From NCBI RefSeq assembly GCF_017875645.1, contig NZ_JAGGMR010000001.1, forward strand, positions 4,836,001-4,900,000: a DNA stretch of 64,000 nt, in the 5' to 3' direction. Shown here in pieces: positions 53,589-63,794 of the stretch (the first letter of the stretch is position 1; the number at the start of each line of letters is the position of its first letter). The translations under genes were made by a program, and so were the position numbers. This DNA is from Nocardia goodfellowii (GTDB lineage Bacteria > Actinomycetota > Actinomycetes > Mycobacteriales > Mycobacteriaceae). Under the pieces are notes generated by a model. The model was not told the DNA's origin and made no database searches. It saw nothing but the letters and a program-made list of their open reading frames with translations.

Positions 53589-54284
53589 TCATCGGAGTTT
53601 CACCGGGGATGAGATTTCAGGCGTGCCCGCTTCGGCGAGGGAGCGTTGCGCGCGCTGGGGGTCGTCGCCGAAGCCGACGCACAGGCGCAGTAACGCGTCG
53701 GCGAGCACGTGGCGTGCGAGTTCGGGTGGCACGGTCGCGGTCAGCGCGAGGGTGGTGACCCCGTGCTGCATCGCCCACATCTCGGCCGCCCACATCGTCG
53801 CGCGCCCCGGGTCTTCCGGCAGGAATCGGCCGCTCTCGATGCACGCGTTCACCAGATCGGTGATCGACTGGAACGCCGCACGGCCCGGGCGATCGCCGGG
53901 ACCGGTGTCCGTTTCGGGACCGGTCGGCGGTGGCTCGATGAACATGAACCGGTACAACCGCGGTTCGGCGACACCGAAGTCGAGGTAGGCGAAAGCGGCT
54001 GTCGCCAAAGCGGTAACCGGATCCGCGGTGGCGGGTACCGCCGCGGACGTGGCCTCGGCCAGCCGGGCGAACCCTTGTTCGCGCAGTTGCCGATGCAATC
54101 CGCCGGTAGCGCCGAAGCGGCTGTAGATCGCCATGGTCGAGGTGCCGGCGGCGCGCGCGATGCGGCGCACGGTCAAGGCCTGCGGGCCCTCGTCCTCCAG
54201 GATCGTGGCGGCCGCGGACAACAGCGCGGTGGCGCTCACCCGTGCTGTCGCCGAGGGCTGATCCTGATCGGGCACTGTCGACAT
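53589..54284 (-). CDS. TetR family regulator with WHG-type C-terminal domain
   Basis: A 231-aa regulator. HTH LTVRRIARAAGTSTMAIYSRFG near residues 37-56. The C-terminal half contains AYLDFGVAEPRLYRFMF and MWAMQHGVTTLAL, the pattern of TetR_C_33/WHG proteins. The start could be ATG 54284 or GTG 54275; AGAAGGG fits the second better by spacing. It is divergent from a DUF3159 gene with a palindrome between. Confidence 0.88.
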   Translation of the reverse strand: MSTVPDQDQPSATARVSATALLSAAATILEDEGPQALTVRRIARAAGTSTMAIYSRFGATGGLHRQLREQGFARLAEATSAAVPATADPVTALATAAFAYLDFGVAEPRLYRFMFIEPPPTGPETDTGPGDRPGRAAFQSITDLVNACIESGRFLPEDPGRATMWAAEMWAMQHGVTTLALTATVPPELARHVLADALLRLCVGFGDDPQRAQRSLAEAGTPEISSPVKLR

Positions 54285-54304
54285 CCCTTCTGTCGCCCAC
54301 ACCG

Positions 54305-54319
54305 TATAACAAAGTTATA
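54305..54319. promoter_or_regulatory. TetR operator and likely near-leaderless promoter
   Basis: TATAAC-AAA-GTTATA is a perfect 6-bp inverted repeat in the 46-bp divergent gap. The right arm resembles a -10 box ending only about 11 bp before the plus-strand ATG at 54331, so transcription would start at or very near the start codon. The adjacent TetR protein should block it by binding. Confidence 0.65.
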
Positions 54320-54330
54320 GGCTGGTCGAT

Positions 54331-54948
54331 ATGTCTGAGCGATCTGCCGTCCGTTCGCCGAACACCTGGTGGGCCGAGGCCGTGCTGGCCGCCGTGCCCC
54401 CGGGCGCGTTCGCGGTGGCGGCGTCGATGACGGGGGTGACCGGTGCGGTCCTGGTGACCGCGGCCGTCACGGCGGGCATCGGCGTGGCCGCGTGGCGGTG
54501 GTTGCACTCCGTGCGTCCGGTGATCGGCGCGTGTATCGGCGTCGGCATCTCGGCGCTCTTCGCCCTGCACAGCGGCCAGGCCCGCGACTTCTTCCTGCCT
54601 GACCTTTGGTATCCGCCGGTGCTGGCCGGTGTCTTGGTGATCTCGACGCTGGTCGGATATCCGCTGGTCGGATTGCTGTGGAGCGTTGCGCGCCGCCGCC
54701 CACCGACCTGGCGTGCGGACCCGGTCTCGCGCCGCATGTTCGGCGCGGTGACTCTTGCCGTCGCCGCGGCATTTCTGGTGCGGTTCGCGATTCAATTCGC
54801 GATCTACCGTCAGGGTGACATCGGCTGGCTCGCGGTGGGGCGCATCGCCACCGGGCTTCCGCTCACCGCGGCGATGCTGGGCTTGATCTTGGTGACGATC
54901 CGGCGTGTCGACCGGCGGGAGCGTGCTCCCGCCACGCCGGACAGCTGA
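54331..54948 (+). CDS. DUF3159 family membrane protein
   Basis: A 205-aa protein with six hydrophobic segments. Family-like parts are VGISALFALHSGQARDFFLP and YPLVGLLWSVARRRPPTW. DUF3159 proteins occur in actinobacteria with unknown function. Regulated by the divergent TetR, by inference from the operator between them. Confidence 0.82.
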   Translation: MSERSAVRSPNTWWAEAVLAAVPPGAFAVAASMTGVTGAVLVTAAVTAGIGVAAWRWLHSVRPVIGACIGVGISALFALHSGQARDFFLPDLWYPPVLAGVLVISTLVGYPLVGLLWSVARRRPPTWRADPVSRRMFGAVTLAVAAAFLVRFAIQFAIYRQGDIGWLAVGRIATGLPLTAAMLGLILVTIRRVDRRERAPATPDS

Positions 54949-55097
54949 CCACTGCGCGAAATCCCTTCGCCCCGTGTGCTTCTCGATTCCGTGCGATCGC
55001 CCGGATCGGGTCTCGCTCAGGGCACTGCGCGTCATGCACTGCCCGGCAGACGGAATGCGGTCTATTCGAATCCGACTCTCGCCTGCGAGGTCCTCGC

Positions 55098-57869
55098 TCA
55101 GTTGATCGCTGAGATGGCTCCGGCGAGTTCGACTCGGCTGCTGATGCCCAGCCGGGGATAAATGCGGTAGAGGTGCGAGCCGACGGTCCGGTGCGATAGG
55201 TAGAGCTTTTCCGCGATTTGGCGATTGGTGAATCCCTCAGCCGCCAGGGTGGCGATCTGTAGTTCCTGGGCGGTGAGTTGATCGCGGGCGGTGGGGGAGC
55301 GGCGGGCGCTGGTCTCGCCCGCCGCGCGCAGTTCGTTGCGCGCGGCCTGGGCCCAGGGGCCGGCGCCCAGGGCGTCGAAGGTATCGCGCGCCTCGCGCAG
55401 CGGTTCGCGAGCCGCCGATGTGCGGCGCAGTCGGCGCAATCGTCGACCGTGATGGAGTTGCAGTCGCGCGCGGTACAGTGGCCACGCACCCGTATGGCCG
55501 GTGAGTGCGGCGGTGTAGGCGGCATCGGCGTCGGTGTCGTCGGCGAGCACGGCGCGGCTGTATTCGTCGACGAGGAGCAACATCGAGGACGGCAATCGTT
55601 TCGCCAGCTCCGGTAGGTCGGCCAGCAATTGTCTTGCCGCGTCGACATTTTCGGAGGCCGCCGCGGCGTCGGCGAGTTCGGGCGCGACCCACCAGCATTG
55701 CATGGGGTGGCTCACCGGGTCGGCCGGGTCATAGACCCGCGCCAGCGCCGCGAACGCGTCCTCGGCTTGACCGGCCAACAGCAGGAGCATGCCGCGGGTC
55801 TGCTGAGCGGCGATCTGGATACATCGCATCCCCGCGGCCAACGGACTGGCGCCGACCGCGCGCAGATGATTGGCGGCTACCTCGGATTCGCCACGCAATG
55901 CGGCGATCATGGCCAGATTGACATGCCCGGTAACGAGATAGAACTCCTGGCCGTTCTCCGCGGCGAACGCGCGTGTCTCCTCGGATTCGGCGCGCGCCCT
56001 GTCCCAGTCGCCGAGCCAGATGCGAATCCAGTTCACGGCGCCGAGGATGCCGGACAGCACGCCGAGTCGTCCTTGGCTGCGACAGATTCCGGCGGCATTG
56101 TCGATATAGGCGGTGCCACGACGGAAGTCGCCGAGGAACAGCGCGGCGTAGCCGAACAAGCGCATGGCGTCGACGTCGGTGCGATTCGGCTCGAGCTGGT
56201 CGAGTTGCTCGAGGACTCCGGCACCGCGCTCCCACGGCAGGCTGAACGCGCCGATAGCGAGGAGTTGTGGATGGCGTGGCGGCAGATCAAGGGAATCCAC
56301 CTGGGCAGCAATGTATTTGCGAGATTCGGCGCTGGCGTCCTGGTTGGAGCATCGCGCGGCGGCGAACCACAATATCGCTGTCGCGAGAGCGCTATTGCCC
56401 GCCTCGTGCACGTCGGCGGCGATATCGACCAGCTGCTGGATGCGACGGTCGGCATCCTGGTAACGATGGAACGCGACAATCTCCTCGACGGCTGCCAGAC
56501 GCGCCAGTTCGGTCGGCCCCAAAACGCTGAGGTCGGCCCGGCTCAACAGGTCCATCGCTTCGTGCCGCGCGCCGGTCTCGCTGGCCAGTTCCGCGGCCTG
56601 CAGGAGCAAGGCGGTCGTGCGGTCGGGTCGCTCGGACAGTGCCGCCGCGCGGTCCAGGGCGGCGACCGCGGCCATGATGGCTCCGCAGGCTCTCGATCGC
56701 TGCGCATAGTGTTCGAGTTGCGTGGCGATGGCGTCGTCGGCACCGAGCGTGGCTGCGGCGCGATGCCAGAGCTGTTTGTCGGGGAAGTCGGCGAGCACCT
56801 CGGCCAAGGTCGAATGCGCGTCGAGCCGTTGCGTCAGCGACGCCCGGACGTAGGTCGCAGATCGCATCAGTGGATGCCGGAAGCGTAGTAGCGGACCCGC
56901 CATCTCGACCAAGCCGACGTCGATGGCTTCCTGCAAGTGCGCCGCGCCGACCGGGACACCGGCGAGGACGGAGGCCGCCCGCAACAGCCGGCCCGCGTCG
57001 CAGGTGACATCAGCGGCCAGGACGACGAGCAAGGTCCGGGTCGGCGCGCTGAGCTCGGCCGAACGCGCGGCGAAGGCGGTTTCCAGCCGGGCGGTCAACG
57101 GCAGATCCTCGATCACCCGATCGGTGCTCTGGCGCATCGCCCGCGGTAACTCCATGAGCGCCAGCGGATTTCCCGCCGCCTGGCTGAGCAGTCGCCGCCG
57201 TACGTTGCTGGACAGGGTGGGCGCTTGCGTTTGGAGCAGGGCGGCGGCGGCCTGTTCATCGAGCGGTTCGACCAGGACCTCCGGCAGCCCCGCTCGGCGG
57301 GCGGCGTCCTCGGATCCGGTTCGGGTGGCGCCCAGCACGAGGACCGCGTCACTGCCGATCCGGCGCGCGACGAAACCGAGCACATCCGCGCTACAGCTGT
57401 CGATCCACTGCAGGTCGTCGACGATCAGGACCGTTGGGCATACCGCGGCGGCTTCGCCGACCAGTTGCAGCATGGCCAACGCCACCGCGTACAGATCGGG
57501 AGATCCGTCCTCCAGCCCGAACGCCGCGCGCAGCGTGCGCTGATGCGAAACGGGAAGCTTGGACACTTCGTTTTCGAGGGGCCGCAGCAGCTGGTGCAGT
57601 GCCGCGAAGGGCAAGCCGGCCTCGTTCTCCACACCGGCGGCGGCCACCACGGTCAGATGCTGATCGGTAGCCCTGGTCCGAATGACGTTGAGCAGTGCCG
57701 ACTTTCCGATACCCGCCTGCCCGCGAAGGATCATCGCCGAGCCGTGTCCAGCGACCGCGCGATCCAGGAGGTCTCCCAGCATGGCCGAATACCGGTCTCG
57801 ACCGATCAGAGTCGACTGCGAAATCTCACCGTGCACCGCCAGATCCTGACAGAGAACCGGCGGTTTCAC
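55098..57869 (-). CDS. Large AAA/LuxR-family (LAL) transcriptional regulator
   Basis: A 923-aa regulator. The AAA domain has Walker [14 protein letters not shown] (about 50-62) and Walker [13 protein letters not shown] (about 147-158). The middle is a long TPR-like helical array. The C-terminal LuxR HTH is [20 protein letters not shown] followed by [17 protein letters not shown]. It is divergent from the three alpha/beta-hydrolase genes and probably activates them. Confidence 0.9.
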   Translation of the reverse strand: MKPPVLCQDLAVHGEISQSTLIGRDRYSAMLGDLLDRAVAGHGSAMILRGQAGIGKSALLNVIRTRATDQHLTVVAAAGVENEAGLPFAALHQLLRPLENEVSKLPVSHQRTLRAAFGLEDGSPDLYAVALAMLQLVGEAAAVCPTVLIVDDLQWIDSCSADVLGFVARRIGSDAVLVLGATRTGSEDAARRAGLPEVLVEPLDEQAAAALLQTQAPTLSSNVRRRLLSQAAGNPLALMELPRAMRQSTDRVIEDLPLTARLETAFAARSAELSAPTRTLLVVLAADVTCDAGRLLRAASVLAGVPVGAAHLQEAIDVGLVEMAGPLLRFRHPLMRSATYVRASLTQRLDAHSTLAEVLADFPDKQLWHRAAATLGADDAIATQLEHYAQRSRACGAIMAAVAALDRAAALSERPDRTTALLLQAAELASETGARHEAMDLLSRADLSVLGPTELARLAAVEEIVAFHRYQDADRRIQQLVDIAADVHEAGNSALATAILWFAAARCSNQDASAESRKYIAAQVDSLDLPPRHPQLLAIGAFSLPWERGAGVLEQLDQLEPNRTDVDAMRLFGYAALFLGDFRRGTAYIDNAAGICRSQGRLGVLSGILGAVNWIRIWLGDWDRARAESEETRAFAAENGQEFYLVTGHVNLAMIAALRGESEVAANHLRAVGASPLAAGMRCIQIAAQQTRGMLLLLAGQAEDAFAALARVYDPADPVSHPMQCWWVAPELADAAAASENVDAARQLLADLPELAKRLPSSMLLLVDEYSRAVLADDTDADAAYTAALTGHTGAWPLYRARLQLHHGRRLRRLRRTSAAREPLREARDTFDALGAGPWAQAARNELRAAGETSARRSPTARDQLTAQELQIATLAAEGFTNRQIAEKLYLSHRTVGSHLYRIYPRLGISSRVELAGAISAIN

Positions 57870-57997
57870 AATTGACGCCGCAGGTGGATGCGGTAATCGT
57901 GGCGGATGACTCAGTCACCGAACAGCGCCGTGACGCAGTCATCGGTGCAGTCGTTCGACTGATTCGCGGGGAGTCGTCCGTTCGTAGCTTTATCGGC

Positions 57998-58822
57998 ATG
58001 ACAAACACCTTCACCACCACCGACGGGGCTGAGATCTTCTTCAAGGACTGGGGCACCGGCCAACCGGTCGTCTTCAGCCATGGCTGGCCGCTGAGCGCCG
58101 ATGCCTGGGACGAGCAGGCCCGCCTGGTCGCCGAGAACGGTTACCGTGCCATCGCCCACGACCGTCGCGGTCACGGCCGATCCAGCCAGACCTGGGACGG
58201 CAACACCATGGACCGCTACGCAGACGACCTGGGCGAGCTCATCGAGCATCTGGACCTGCGCGACGCGGTTCTGGTCGGCCACTCCACCGGCGGCGGCGAA
58301 GTCGTCCGCTACCTGGGGCGCCACGGTAGCGCCCGGGTTGCCAAGGCAGTGCTGCTGGGCGCGGTGCCCCCGGTGATGGTCAAGTCCGAGACCAATCCCG
58401 ACGGCACTCCCATGGCGGTCTTCGACGGCATCCGTGCCGGTGTCGCCGCCGACCGCTCGCAGTTCTACTGGGATCTGAGCGAAACCTTCTACGGGTTCGA
58501 TCGCCCCGACGCGATCGTCTCCGAGGGCGCGCGGCGCGCCTTCTGGCGGCTCGGGATGCAGGTCGGGGCGCGCGCGGCCTACGAATGCGTCGCCCAGTTC
58601 TCCGAAACCGACTTCACCGAGGACCTGAAGGGAATCGACGTGCCGGTGCTGGTCGCCCACGGCGAGGACGACCAGATCGTCCCGCACCACGCCTCGGCGA
58701 TGCGCTCGGCGGCACTGATCAAGAACGCGACGCTGCGGGTGTATCCCGGTGCGCCGCACGGCCTTTACGGCGAATTCCGCACTGCCTTCGAAGCCGATCT
58801 GCTCGCCTTCCTCGCCCGCTGA
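57998..58822 (+). CDS. Alpha/beta hydrolase, cofactor-free chloroperoxidase-like
   Basis: A 274-aa enzyme. The nucleophile Ser is in [12 protein letters not shown] (near 97), the Asp in [12 protein letters not shown] (near 228) and the His in GAPHGLYG (near 257). The oxyanion part is [12 protein letters not shown]. The order and wording match bacterial non-heme chloroperoxidases/esterases (perhydrolases). Three hydrolase genes follow in line, spaced by 25-29 bp. Confidence 0.88.
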   Translation: MTNTFTTTDGAEIFFKDWGTGQPVVFSHGWPLSADAWDEQARLVAENGYRAIAHDRRGHGRSSQTWDGNTMDRYADDLGELIEHLDLRDAVLVGHSTGGGEVVRYLGRHGSARVAKAVLLGAVPPVMVKSETNPDGTPMAVFDGIRAGVAADRSQFYWDLSETFYGFDRPDAIVSEGARRAFWRLGMQVGARAAYECVAQFSETDFTEDLKGIDVPVLVAHGEDDQIVPHHASAMRSAALIKNATLRVYPGAPHGLYGEFRTAFEADLLAFLAR

Positions 58823-58851
58823 CCATCTCGACACACCATTCAGGAGCTGTC

Positions 58852-59556
58852 ATGAGCACACCCACCGTAATCCTGGTCCACGGCGCGTTCGCCGAGTCCG
58901 CCAGCTGGAGCGGCGTCATCGACGCGTTGCGCACCGTCGACGCCACCGTGATCGCGGCCGCCAACCCACTGCGTGCTGTCGATTCCGACGCCGACATCGT
59001 CCGCGGCATTGTGGACTCCGTCGACGGTCCGGTCATCCTGGTCGGGCACTCCTACGGCGGCCAGGTCATCTCGCAAGTGCACGACCCCAAGGTCGCCGCC
59101 CTCGTCTACGTCGCCGCTTTCGCTCCCGAAGAAGGCGAGTCCATCGGCGAACTGTCCGGCAAGTTCCCCGGCAGCACGCTCGGCGAGACTCTGCACGAGG
59201 TAGTCCTGCCCGACGGCAGCACCGACCTCTACATCCAGCCCGCCAAGTTCCACCACCAGTTCGCCGCCGATATCTCGCCGGCACAGGCCGCGCTCGACGC
59301 AGCCACCCAGCGCCCGCTCAATGATCGCGCCCTGCACGGGAAATCCGGTGCGCCGAACTGGAAGTCGGTGCCGTCGTGGTTCGTCTTCCCCGACACCGAC
59401 TACAACATTCCCGTCGCCGCGCACCGCTTCATGGCCGAACGGGCCGGCGCCCGCGCGGCGGTCGAGATCAGCGGTGCCTCGCACGCGCTGCCCGCATCCC
59501 AGCCCGCCGCCGTCGCCGAAGTCATCGGCTCCGCGATCGCAGCCGTCACCAGCTGA
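58852..59556 (+). CDS. Alpha/beta hydrolase, cytoplasmic copy
   Basis: A 234-aa enzyme with the start TVILVHGAFAESASW and nucleophile motif VLVGHSYGGQVISQ (about 66-79); catalytic His near GASHALP. The fold and order are as in EstX/pyrethroid hydrolase-type proteins. No signal peptide. AGGAG 6 nt upstream. The next gene is a close copy with 113 identical bases (59336-59448). Confidence 0.88.
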   Translation: MSTPTVILVHGAFAESASWSGVIDALRTVDATVIAAANPLRAVDSDADIVRGIVDSVDGPVILVGHSYGGQVISQVHDPKVAALVYVAAFAPEEGESIGELSGKFPGSTLGETLHEVVLPDGSTDLYIQPAKFHHQFAADISPAQAALDAATQRPLNDRALHGKSGAPNWKSVPSWFVFPDTDYNIPVAAHRFMAERAGARAAVEISGASHALPASQPAAVAEVIGSAIAAVTS

Positions 59557-59581
59557 CACAACCGTCTCGAGGAAATCCGCC

Positions 59582-60382
59582 ATGCGTATCCCCACCATCG
59601 TCAAACTCACCGCCGTCGCGCTGGGCCTCACCGCCACCGTCGCCAGCGCGGGCTGTGCCACCGCCCAGCCAGGGCCCGCCCCCGTCAAGCCGACCATCGT
59701 CCTCGTGCACGGCGCCTTCGCCGAGTCCAGCAGCTGGAACGGTGTGATCGAAAACCTCACCCGGCAGGGCCTTTCCAGCATCGCCGCGGGCAATCCGCTA
59801 CGCAGCGTCTCCGGTGACGCCGACACCGTCCGCAGCGTGGTCGCCTCGATCGAGGGACCGGTCCTGCTGGTTGGGCACTCCTACGGCGGGCAGGTCATCT
59901 CTCAGGTCCATGATCCGAAGGTCAAGGGACTGGTCTACGTAGCGGCCTTCGCGCCCGAAGAAGGCGAGACCATCGGCGAGCTCTCCGGCAAGTTCCCCGG
60001 CAGCACGCTCGGCGAAACCCTGAACAAGGTAGCGCTGCCCGACGGCAGCACCGACCTCTACATCCAGCCCGCCAAGTTCCACCACCAGTTCGCCGCCGAC
60101 GTCCCCGCGGCCGAAGCCGCCATCGCCGCCACCACCCAGCGCCCGCTCAACGATCGCGCCCTCAACGGGAAATCCGGTGCGCCGAACTGGAAGTCGGTGC
60201 CGTCGTGGTTCGTCTTCCCCGACACCGACTACAACATTCCCGTCGCCGCGCACCGCTTCATGGCCGAACGGGCCGGCTCGCGCGCCACGGTGGAGATCAA
60301 GGGCGCTTCGCACGCGCTGACGGTCTCCCAGCCCGGTGCGGTAGCGAAAGTCGTCGTCGAGGCCGCCCTCGCCGTCAGCTGA
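59582..60382 (+). CDS. Alpha/beta hydrolase, lipoprotein copy
   Basis: A 266-aa enzyme with the same catalytic parts as the preceding gene (LVHGAFAESSSWNG, VGHSYGGQVISQ, GASHALT) and an added N-terminal lipoprotein signal ending in the lipobox-like SAGC (Cys at about 24). It should be anchored on the outer face of the membrane. Its DNA is nearly the same as the cytoplasmic copy, including a 113-bp identical block at 60165-60277. Confidence 0.9.
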   Translation: MRIPTIVKLTAVALGLTATVASAGCATAQPGPAPVKPTIVLVHGAFAESSSWNGVIENLTRQGLSSIAAGNPLRSVSGDADTVRSVVASIEGPVLLVGHSYGGQVISQVHDPKVKGLVYVAAFAPEEGETIGELSGKFPGSTLGETLNKVALPDGSTDLYIQPAKFHHQFAADVPAAEAAIAATTQRPLNDRALNGKSGAPNWKSVPSWFVFPDTDYNIPVAAHRFMAERAGSRATVEIKGASHALTVSQPGAVAKVVVEAALAVS

Positions 60383-60454
60383 CGCGGGACCAACGCCGCG
60401 CCCGGAAGCGATGGCAAGCCGCCAGTGGCTAGCGGATTCCGTGCGATGAGCGCA

Positions 60455-60492
60455 CCGATACGGTGAGGTGATCTGTCACCTCACCGTATCGG
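60455..60492. terminator. Perfect 16-bp stem terminator between convergent genes
   Basis: CCGATACGGTGAGGTG, loop ATCTGT, then CACCTCACCGTATCGG: a perfect 16-bp stem with a 6-base loop, ending 5 bp before the AGCS stop codon at 60498. It separates the rightward hydrolases from the leftward transporter and probably terminates both. No U-run follows. Confidence 0.8.
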
Positions 60493-60497
60493 CGGCT

Positions 60498-62036
60498 TCA
60501 GCTCGGGACCTTGTCCCGCTCCTTGGTGGGTTTGTAGGTTTCCCAGAAAGTGGCTCCGGGGATAGCGAGCGTCTTCGGATCGAAGACCGGATCCAGCCCC
60601 GACTTCTGCTGGCGTTCGTAGTCCCGCAGTGCTTTGTAGGCCGGTTGCTGCAGCACGAGGATGCCGATGATGTTGAGCCATGCCATCAGTCCGACGCCGA
60701 TATCGCCCAGTGCCCACGCGTCTTTCGCGGTGGAGACCGCGCCGACCGCGACCGAGATCAGGATCAGCGCCTGCAAGATCATGGTGGAGTTCGAGCCGAT
60801 CGTGCCGCGCAGGAACGGAACCGGTGTGGGCGCGTGCTTGCCGAGCAGGAACCGCAGATTGGTTTCGGCCATGTAGTAGTAGGCGATGATGGTGGTCAGG
60901 CAGAAGAACGCCAGGGAGATCGCGACGAAGCTGGAGCCCGCCCCGCTCCACAGGGTGTCGAAACCGGCCTGGGCGTAGCCGGGGCCGACCGCGACGTCCG
61001 AGGGCAGTGCGCCGCCGTCGGCACGCACCGCGCCGGTGGCGGATTCACCGTCGAACACCCGGTAGGCGCCGGTGGACAGGATCAGGAAGCCGGTCGCGCT
61101 GCAGACGAACAGGGTGTCGATGTAGACCGCGAAAGCCTGGACCAGACCCTGCTTGGCCGGATGGGAAACCTCGGCCGCGGCAGCGGAATGCGGTCCGGTG
61201 CCCTGCCCGGCTTCATTGGAGTAGACGCCGCGCTTGACGCCCCACATGACCGCCGAGCCGATGATCGCACCGAAGGCCGAATCGACGCCGAAAGCACTCG
61301 CGAACACCATGTTCAGCACACCCGGAATGGCCGAGGCGTTGGCCACGACGATAACGAGCGACACGGCGATATACCCGATCGCCATGAACGGCACCACCAC
61401 ACCGGCGAAAGCCGCGATGCGCTTGACGCCGCCGATGATCACGAACGCCAGCACGATGATGATGCCGACGGCAACACCCCACTCCGGCAGACTCCACGCC
61501 GACTGCATGGCCGAGGCCATCGAGTTGGACTGCACACTGGGCATCAGCACACCACAGGCGAGGATGGTGACGGCGGCGAAAATGATGCCGTAGACCTTGA
61601 ACGCCGAGGCCGCGCGAGTGTGGGCCATAGCCCGGCTGAAGTAATACGCCGGTCCGCCGCGGTACTCACCGGTTTGGGGATCCTTGGTCTTGTAGATCTG
61701 ACCGAGGGTGCACTCGACGAACGAGGTGGAAGCACCCAGGAACGCCATCACCCACATCCAGAACAGCGCACCCGGACCGCCGAAGGCGATCGCCGTGGCG
61801 ACACCGGCGATATTGCCCGTGCCGATGCGGCCGGACAGCGACATCGCCAGTGCCTGGAACGAGGACACCCCCGAGGCGGACTTCTCGCCGTTGAGCATCA
61901 ACCGGATCATCTCCGGCACCTGCCGAATCTGGACGAACCTGGTCCTGATGGAGAAATACACTCCGGCGGCCAGACACAGATAGATCAGGCCCTTACTCCA
62001 GATATAGCTGTTGGCCGTATCGAGAAACGCGCTCAC
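60498..62036 (-). CDS. Alanine/glycine:cation symporter (AGCS family)
   Basis: A 512-aa transporter with about eleven helices. Family signatures are GTGNIAGVATAI near the N-terminus, GGPAYYFSRAM, and PHSAAAAEVSHPAKQGLVQ. These proteins import alanine or glycine with Na+. GTG start. Confidence 0.9.
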   Translation of the reverse strand: MSAFLDTANSYIWSKGLIYLCLAAGVYFSIRTRFVQIRQVPEMIRLMLNGEKSASGVSSFQALAMSLSGRIGTGNIAGVATAIAFGGPGALFWMWVMAFLGASTSFVECTLGQIYKTKDPQTGEYRGGPAYYFSRAMAHTRAASAFKVYGIIFAAVTILACGVLMPSVQSNSMASAMQSAWSLPEWGVAVGIIIVLAFVIIGGVKRIAAFAGVVVPFMAIGYIAVSLVIVVANASAIPGVLNMVFASAFGVDSAFGAIIGSAVMWGVKRGVYSNEAGQGTGPHSAAAAEVSHPAKQGLVQAFAVYIDTLFVCSATGFLILSTGAYRVFDGESATGAVRADGGALPSDVAVGPGYAQAGFDTLWSGAGSSFVAISLAFFCLTTIIAYYYMAETNLRFLLGKHAPTPVPFLRGTIGSNSTMILQALILISVAVGAVSTAKDAWALGDIGVGLMAWLNIIGILVLQQPAYKALRDYERQQKSGLDPVFDPKTLAIPGATFWETYKPTKERDKVPS

Positions 62037-62207
62037 TCAAACTCCGATCAAGGGGTCACCTTCGCCGGAGATCCTGCCACGGGCTTTGTTACCGCCTGTT
62101 ACCGACTGCTCTCGCGGATGTAATACCTTCGGCTCTCGCGGGCACACAGCGGCAAAATTTCGATGGCTGCCGGGCCGGGCTGATGGTTGATCGGCGTCAC
62201 CGGCTCG

Positions 62208-62852
62208 TCAGTCCTCGGTCATCTTGGGTAGCACGCGTTCGAGGGCCGCGACCGAACCGTCGATCGCGAGTCCCATGGTCTTCGCCGTCCGCAGCGTCAT
62301 CGCCCCGGTGAAGAGTGCGACGAAAACCTGCGGCGGCGCGGTGACCGTAGCGTCGGGTCGGCGTTCAGTGGCGCAGGGGCGCACGTCGATCCGGCCCCGA
62401 TCGGCGATGATGTCGCACCCGTCGGTCAGGTCGCCGAGACGAACGATGCTCACCGGCTGGTCGGGTGTGGCGTCGGTGCACAGGTGACGCAGCGGCAGTG
62501 CGAACCAGTGCACCCGGAACGCGTCGTCCGCTGGCGGAACGACCATCAGCGGGGCGCCCCAGCGCGTCAGCTCGCGGACCACGCCGCCGAGGTCGCGGCC
62601 GCGGCGGGTGAGACTGATCAGCGTGGCAGCGACCGGCGGCGGTTCATCGTGGCGTGCGATCAGCCCGGTGCTCTCCATGTCGCGGAGGCGGTCGGCCAGC
62701 AGGTTGCTGGCGATCCCAGGCAGCCCGCGGCGCAGGTCGGAGAAGCGGCAGGGGCCTTGGGTGAGCAGCTCGCGGACGATCAGCAGGATCCAGCGGTCGC
62801 CCACAAGATCGAGGGCGCGTGCCATCGAGCAGTACTGGTTGTACGAGCGCAT
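62208..62852 (-). CDS. HxlR family transcriptional regulator with SCP2-like C-terminal domain
   Basis: A 214-aa regulator. The winged HTH begins YCSMARALDLVGDRWILLIV, with Cys near the start, followed by FSDLRRGLPGIASNLLADRL. The C-terminal 100 residues look like an SCP2 or sterol-carrier-like fold, as in many nocardial HxlR proteins. Divergent from the NTF2-like gene. Confidence 0.88.
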   Translation of the reverse strand: MRSYNQYCSMARALDLVGDRWILLIVRELLTQGPCRFSDLRRGLPGIASNLLADRLRDMESTGLIARHDEPPPVAATLISLTRRGRDLGGVVRELTRWGAPLMVVPPADDAFRVHWFALPLRHLCTDATPDQPVSIVRLGDLTDGCDIIADRGRIDVRPCATERRPDATVTAPPQVFVALFTGAMTLRTAKTMGLAIDGSVAALERVLPKMTED

Positions 62853-62933
62853 ATCGGCAGCCTAGCATTGTGGTTGAAAATCTCTATTAGGTGGTTTAAT
62901 TTCTCAACTACGTTACTAGCAAGGGAGATCGCT

Positions 62934-63314
62934 ATGACCGTCGTCGACGACCGCGCACCCGCTGTGCTCAGGGAGTACTACCGGATCCTCACCGGCGGGA
63001 TCGAGAACTACGCGGATGGCGGGGAACTGGCCCCGCTACTCGCCGAAGACCTGCATTTCGAGGGCCCGATCGCCGGGCAGGTGATCGGGGCGGCGGCGTT
63101 TCTGCGGGGAGTGCGGGGGTTCATCGCCAATGTCCAGAAGATCGACATGATTCAGGAGGTCCACGGCCCAGAGGGCACCGCCGTGCTCTACGACGCCCAA
63201 CTGCCCAAGGGCACCTCTCGGCTCACCGAGTTCTTCACCTTCGCCGAGGGCAAGATCCAGCGGCTGTGCATCTTGTACGACCCTGCCGACTACCTCGCCA
63301 AGGGCGGTGCCTGA
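62934..63314 (+). CDS. NTF2/SnoaL-like protein
   Basis: A 126-aa protein with the cone-shaped NTF2 fold pattern: an N-terminal helix pair, then LLAEDLHFEGPIAGQVIGAA and a C-terminal sheet ending FTFAEGKIQRLCILYDP. Could be an isomerase, cyclase or binding protein. AGGGAG precedes the ATG. The divergent HxlR regulator and inverted arms GTTGA/TCAAC in the gap suggest regulation. Confidence 0.82.
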   Translation: MTVVDDRAPAVLREYYRILTGGIENYADGGELAPLLAEDLHFEGPIAGQVIGAAAFLRGVRGFIANVQKIDMIQEVHGPEGTAVLYDAQLPKGTSRLTEFFTFAEGKIQRLCILYDPADYLAKGGA

Positions 63315-63340
63315 GGGCCGGGATGTCGCTCTGCGAACAA

Positions 63341-63386
63341 GACCGCCGCCGCTCGACATTGTGAAATGCCTCGAGCGGCGGCGGTC
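63341..63386. terminator. Strong 16-bp hairpin between convergent genes
   Basis: GACCGCCGCCGCTCGA and TCGAGCGGCGGCGGTC form a perfect 16-bp stem with a 14-base loop. It lies 27 bp after the NTF2-like stop and 20 bp before the stop of the small secreted gene, so it terminates both directions. Confidence 0.8.
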
Positions 63387-63405
63387 CTGGCCGTTCCGGT
63401 GTCAT

Positions 63406-63624
63406 TCAGGGGCGGCACAGTGCGCGCTCGACCCCGCGCAAGGCGACCGCCATCGGGTGCGGTGACTGGCTGTAGGGGTCGATAATCCATTTGACCAGGG
63501 CCAGCGGGGGTCCGAAGACCTGGCACAGGGGTGGTACGGGGGTGATGGGTCCGGCGTTCGCGACGGCGTTGGATCCCGCGATCAGCGAACCCGTGACGGC
63601 CAGAACTACCAGCATTCTTCGCAC
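63406..63624 (-). CDS. Small secreted protein
   Basis: A 72-aa precursor: MRRMLVVLAVTGSLIAGSN begins a Sec signal, with AxA near VANAG. The mature part, about 47 residues, is Pro-rich (GPITPVPPLCQVFGPP) with two Cys. AAGGA 9 nt upstream favours the GTG at 63624 over a longer frame. Function unknown. Confidence 0.65.
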   Translation of the reverse strand: MRRMLVVLAVTGSLIAGSNAVANAGPITPVPPLCQVFGPPLALVKWIIDPYSQSPHPMAVALRGVERALCRP

Positions 63625-63794
63625 GAGTATTCGTCCTTCTGTATCCGTCGAACATTCGAGTACTGTGCTGGTTTCGGCACTTCCAGGGACTTCGTTACGC
63701 AGGGCTGCGAAGGCGATATCGGTTGCGCCCGTGCCGGTTCGGGGCTGTCGCGCCCCGGCGGTCGGCGAGACGCCGCATACCGATGCCGTCTCCC

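Noticed and set aside
53617..55035. 472-codon minus-strand frame over the TetR and DUF3159 genes
   Set aside because: It is Arg/His-rich frame noise; the TetR and DUF3159 frames carry typical motifs and flank a real operator.
60468..62123. 551-codon plus-strand frame across the AGCS gene
   Set aside because: The minus strand encodes a complete AGCS transporter; the plus frame is rich in His/Asp/Gly and has no fold signatures.
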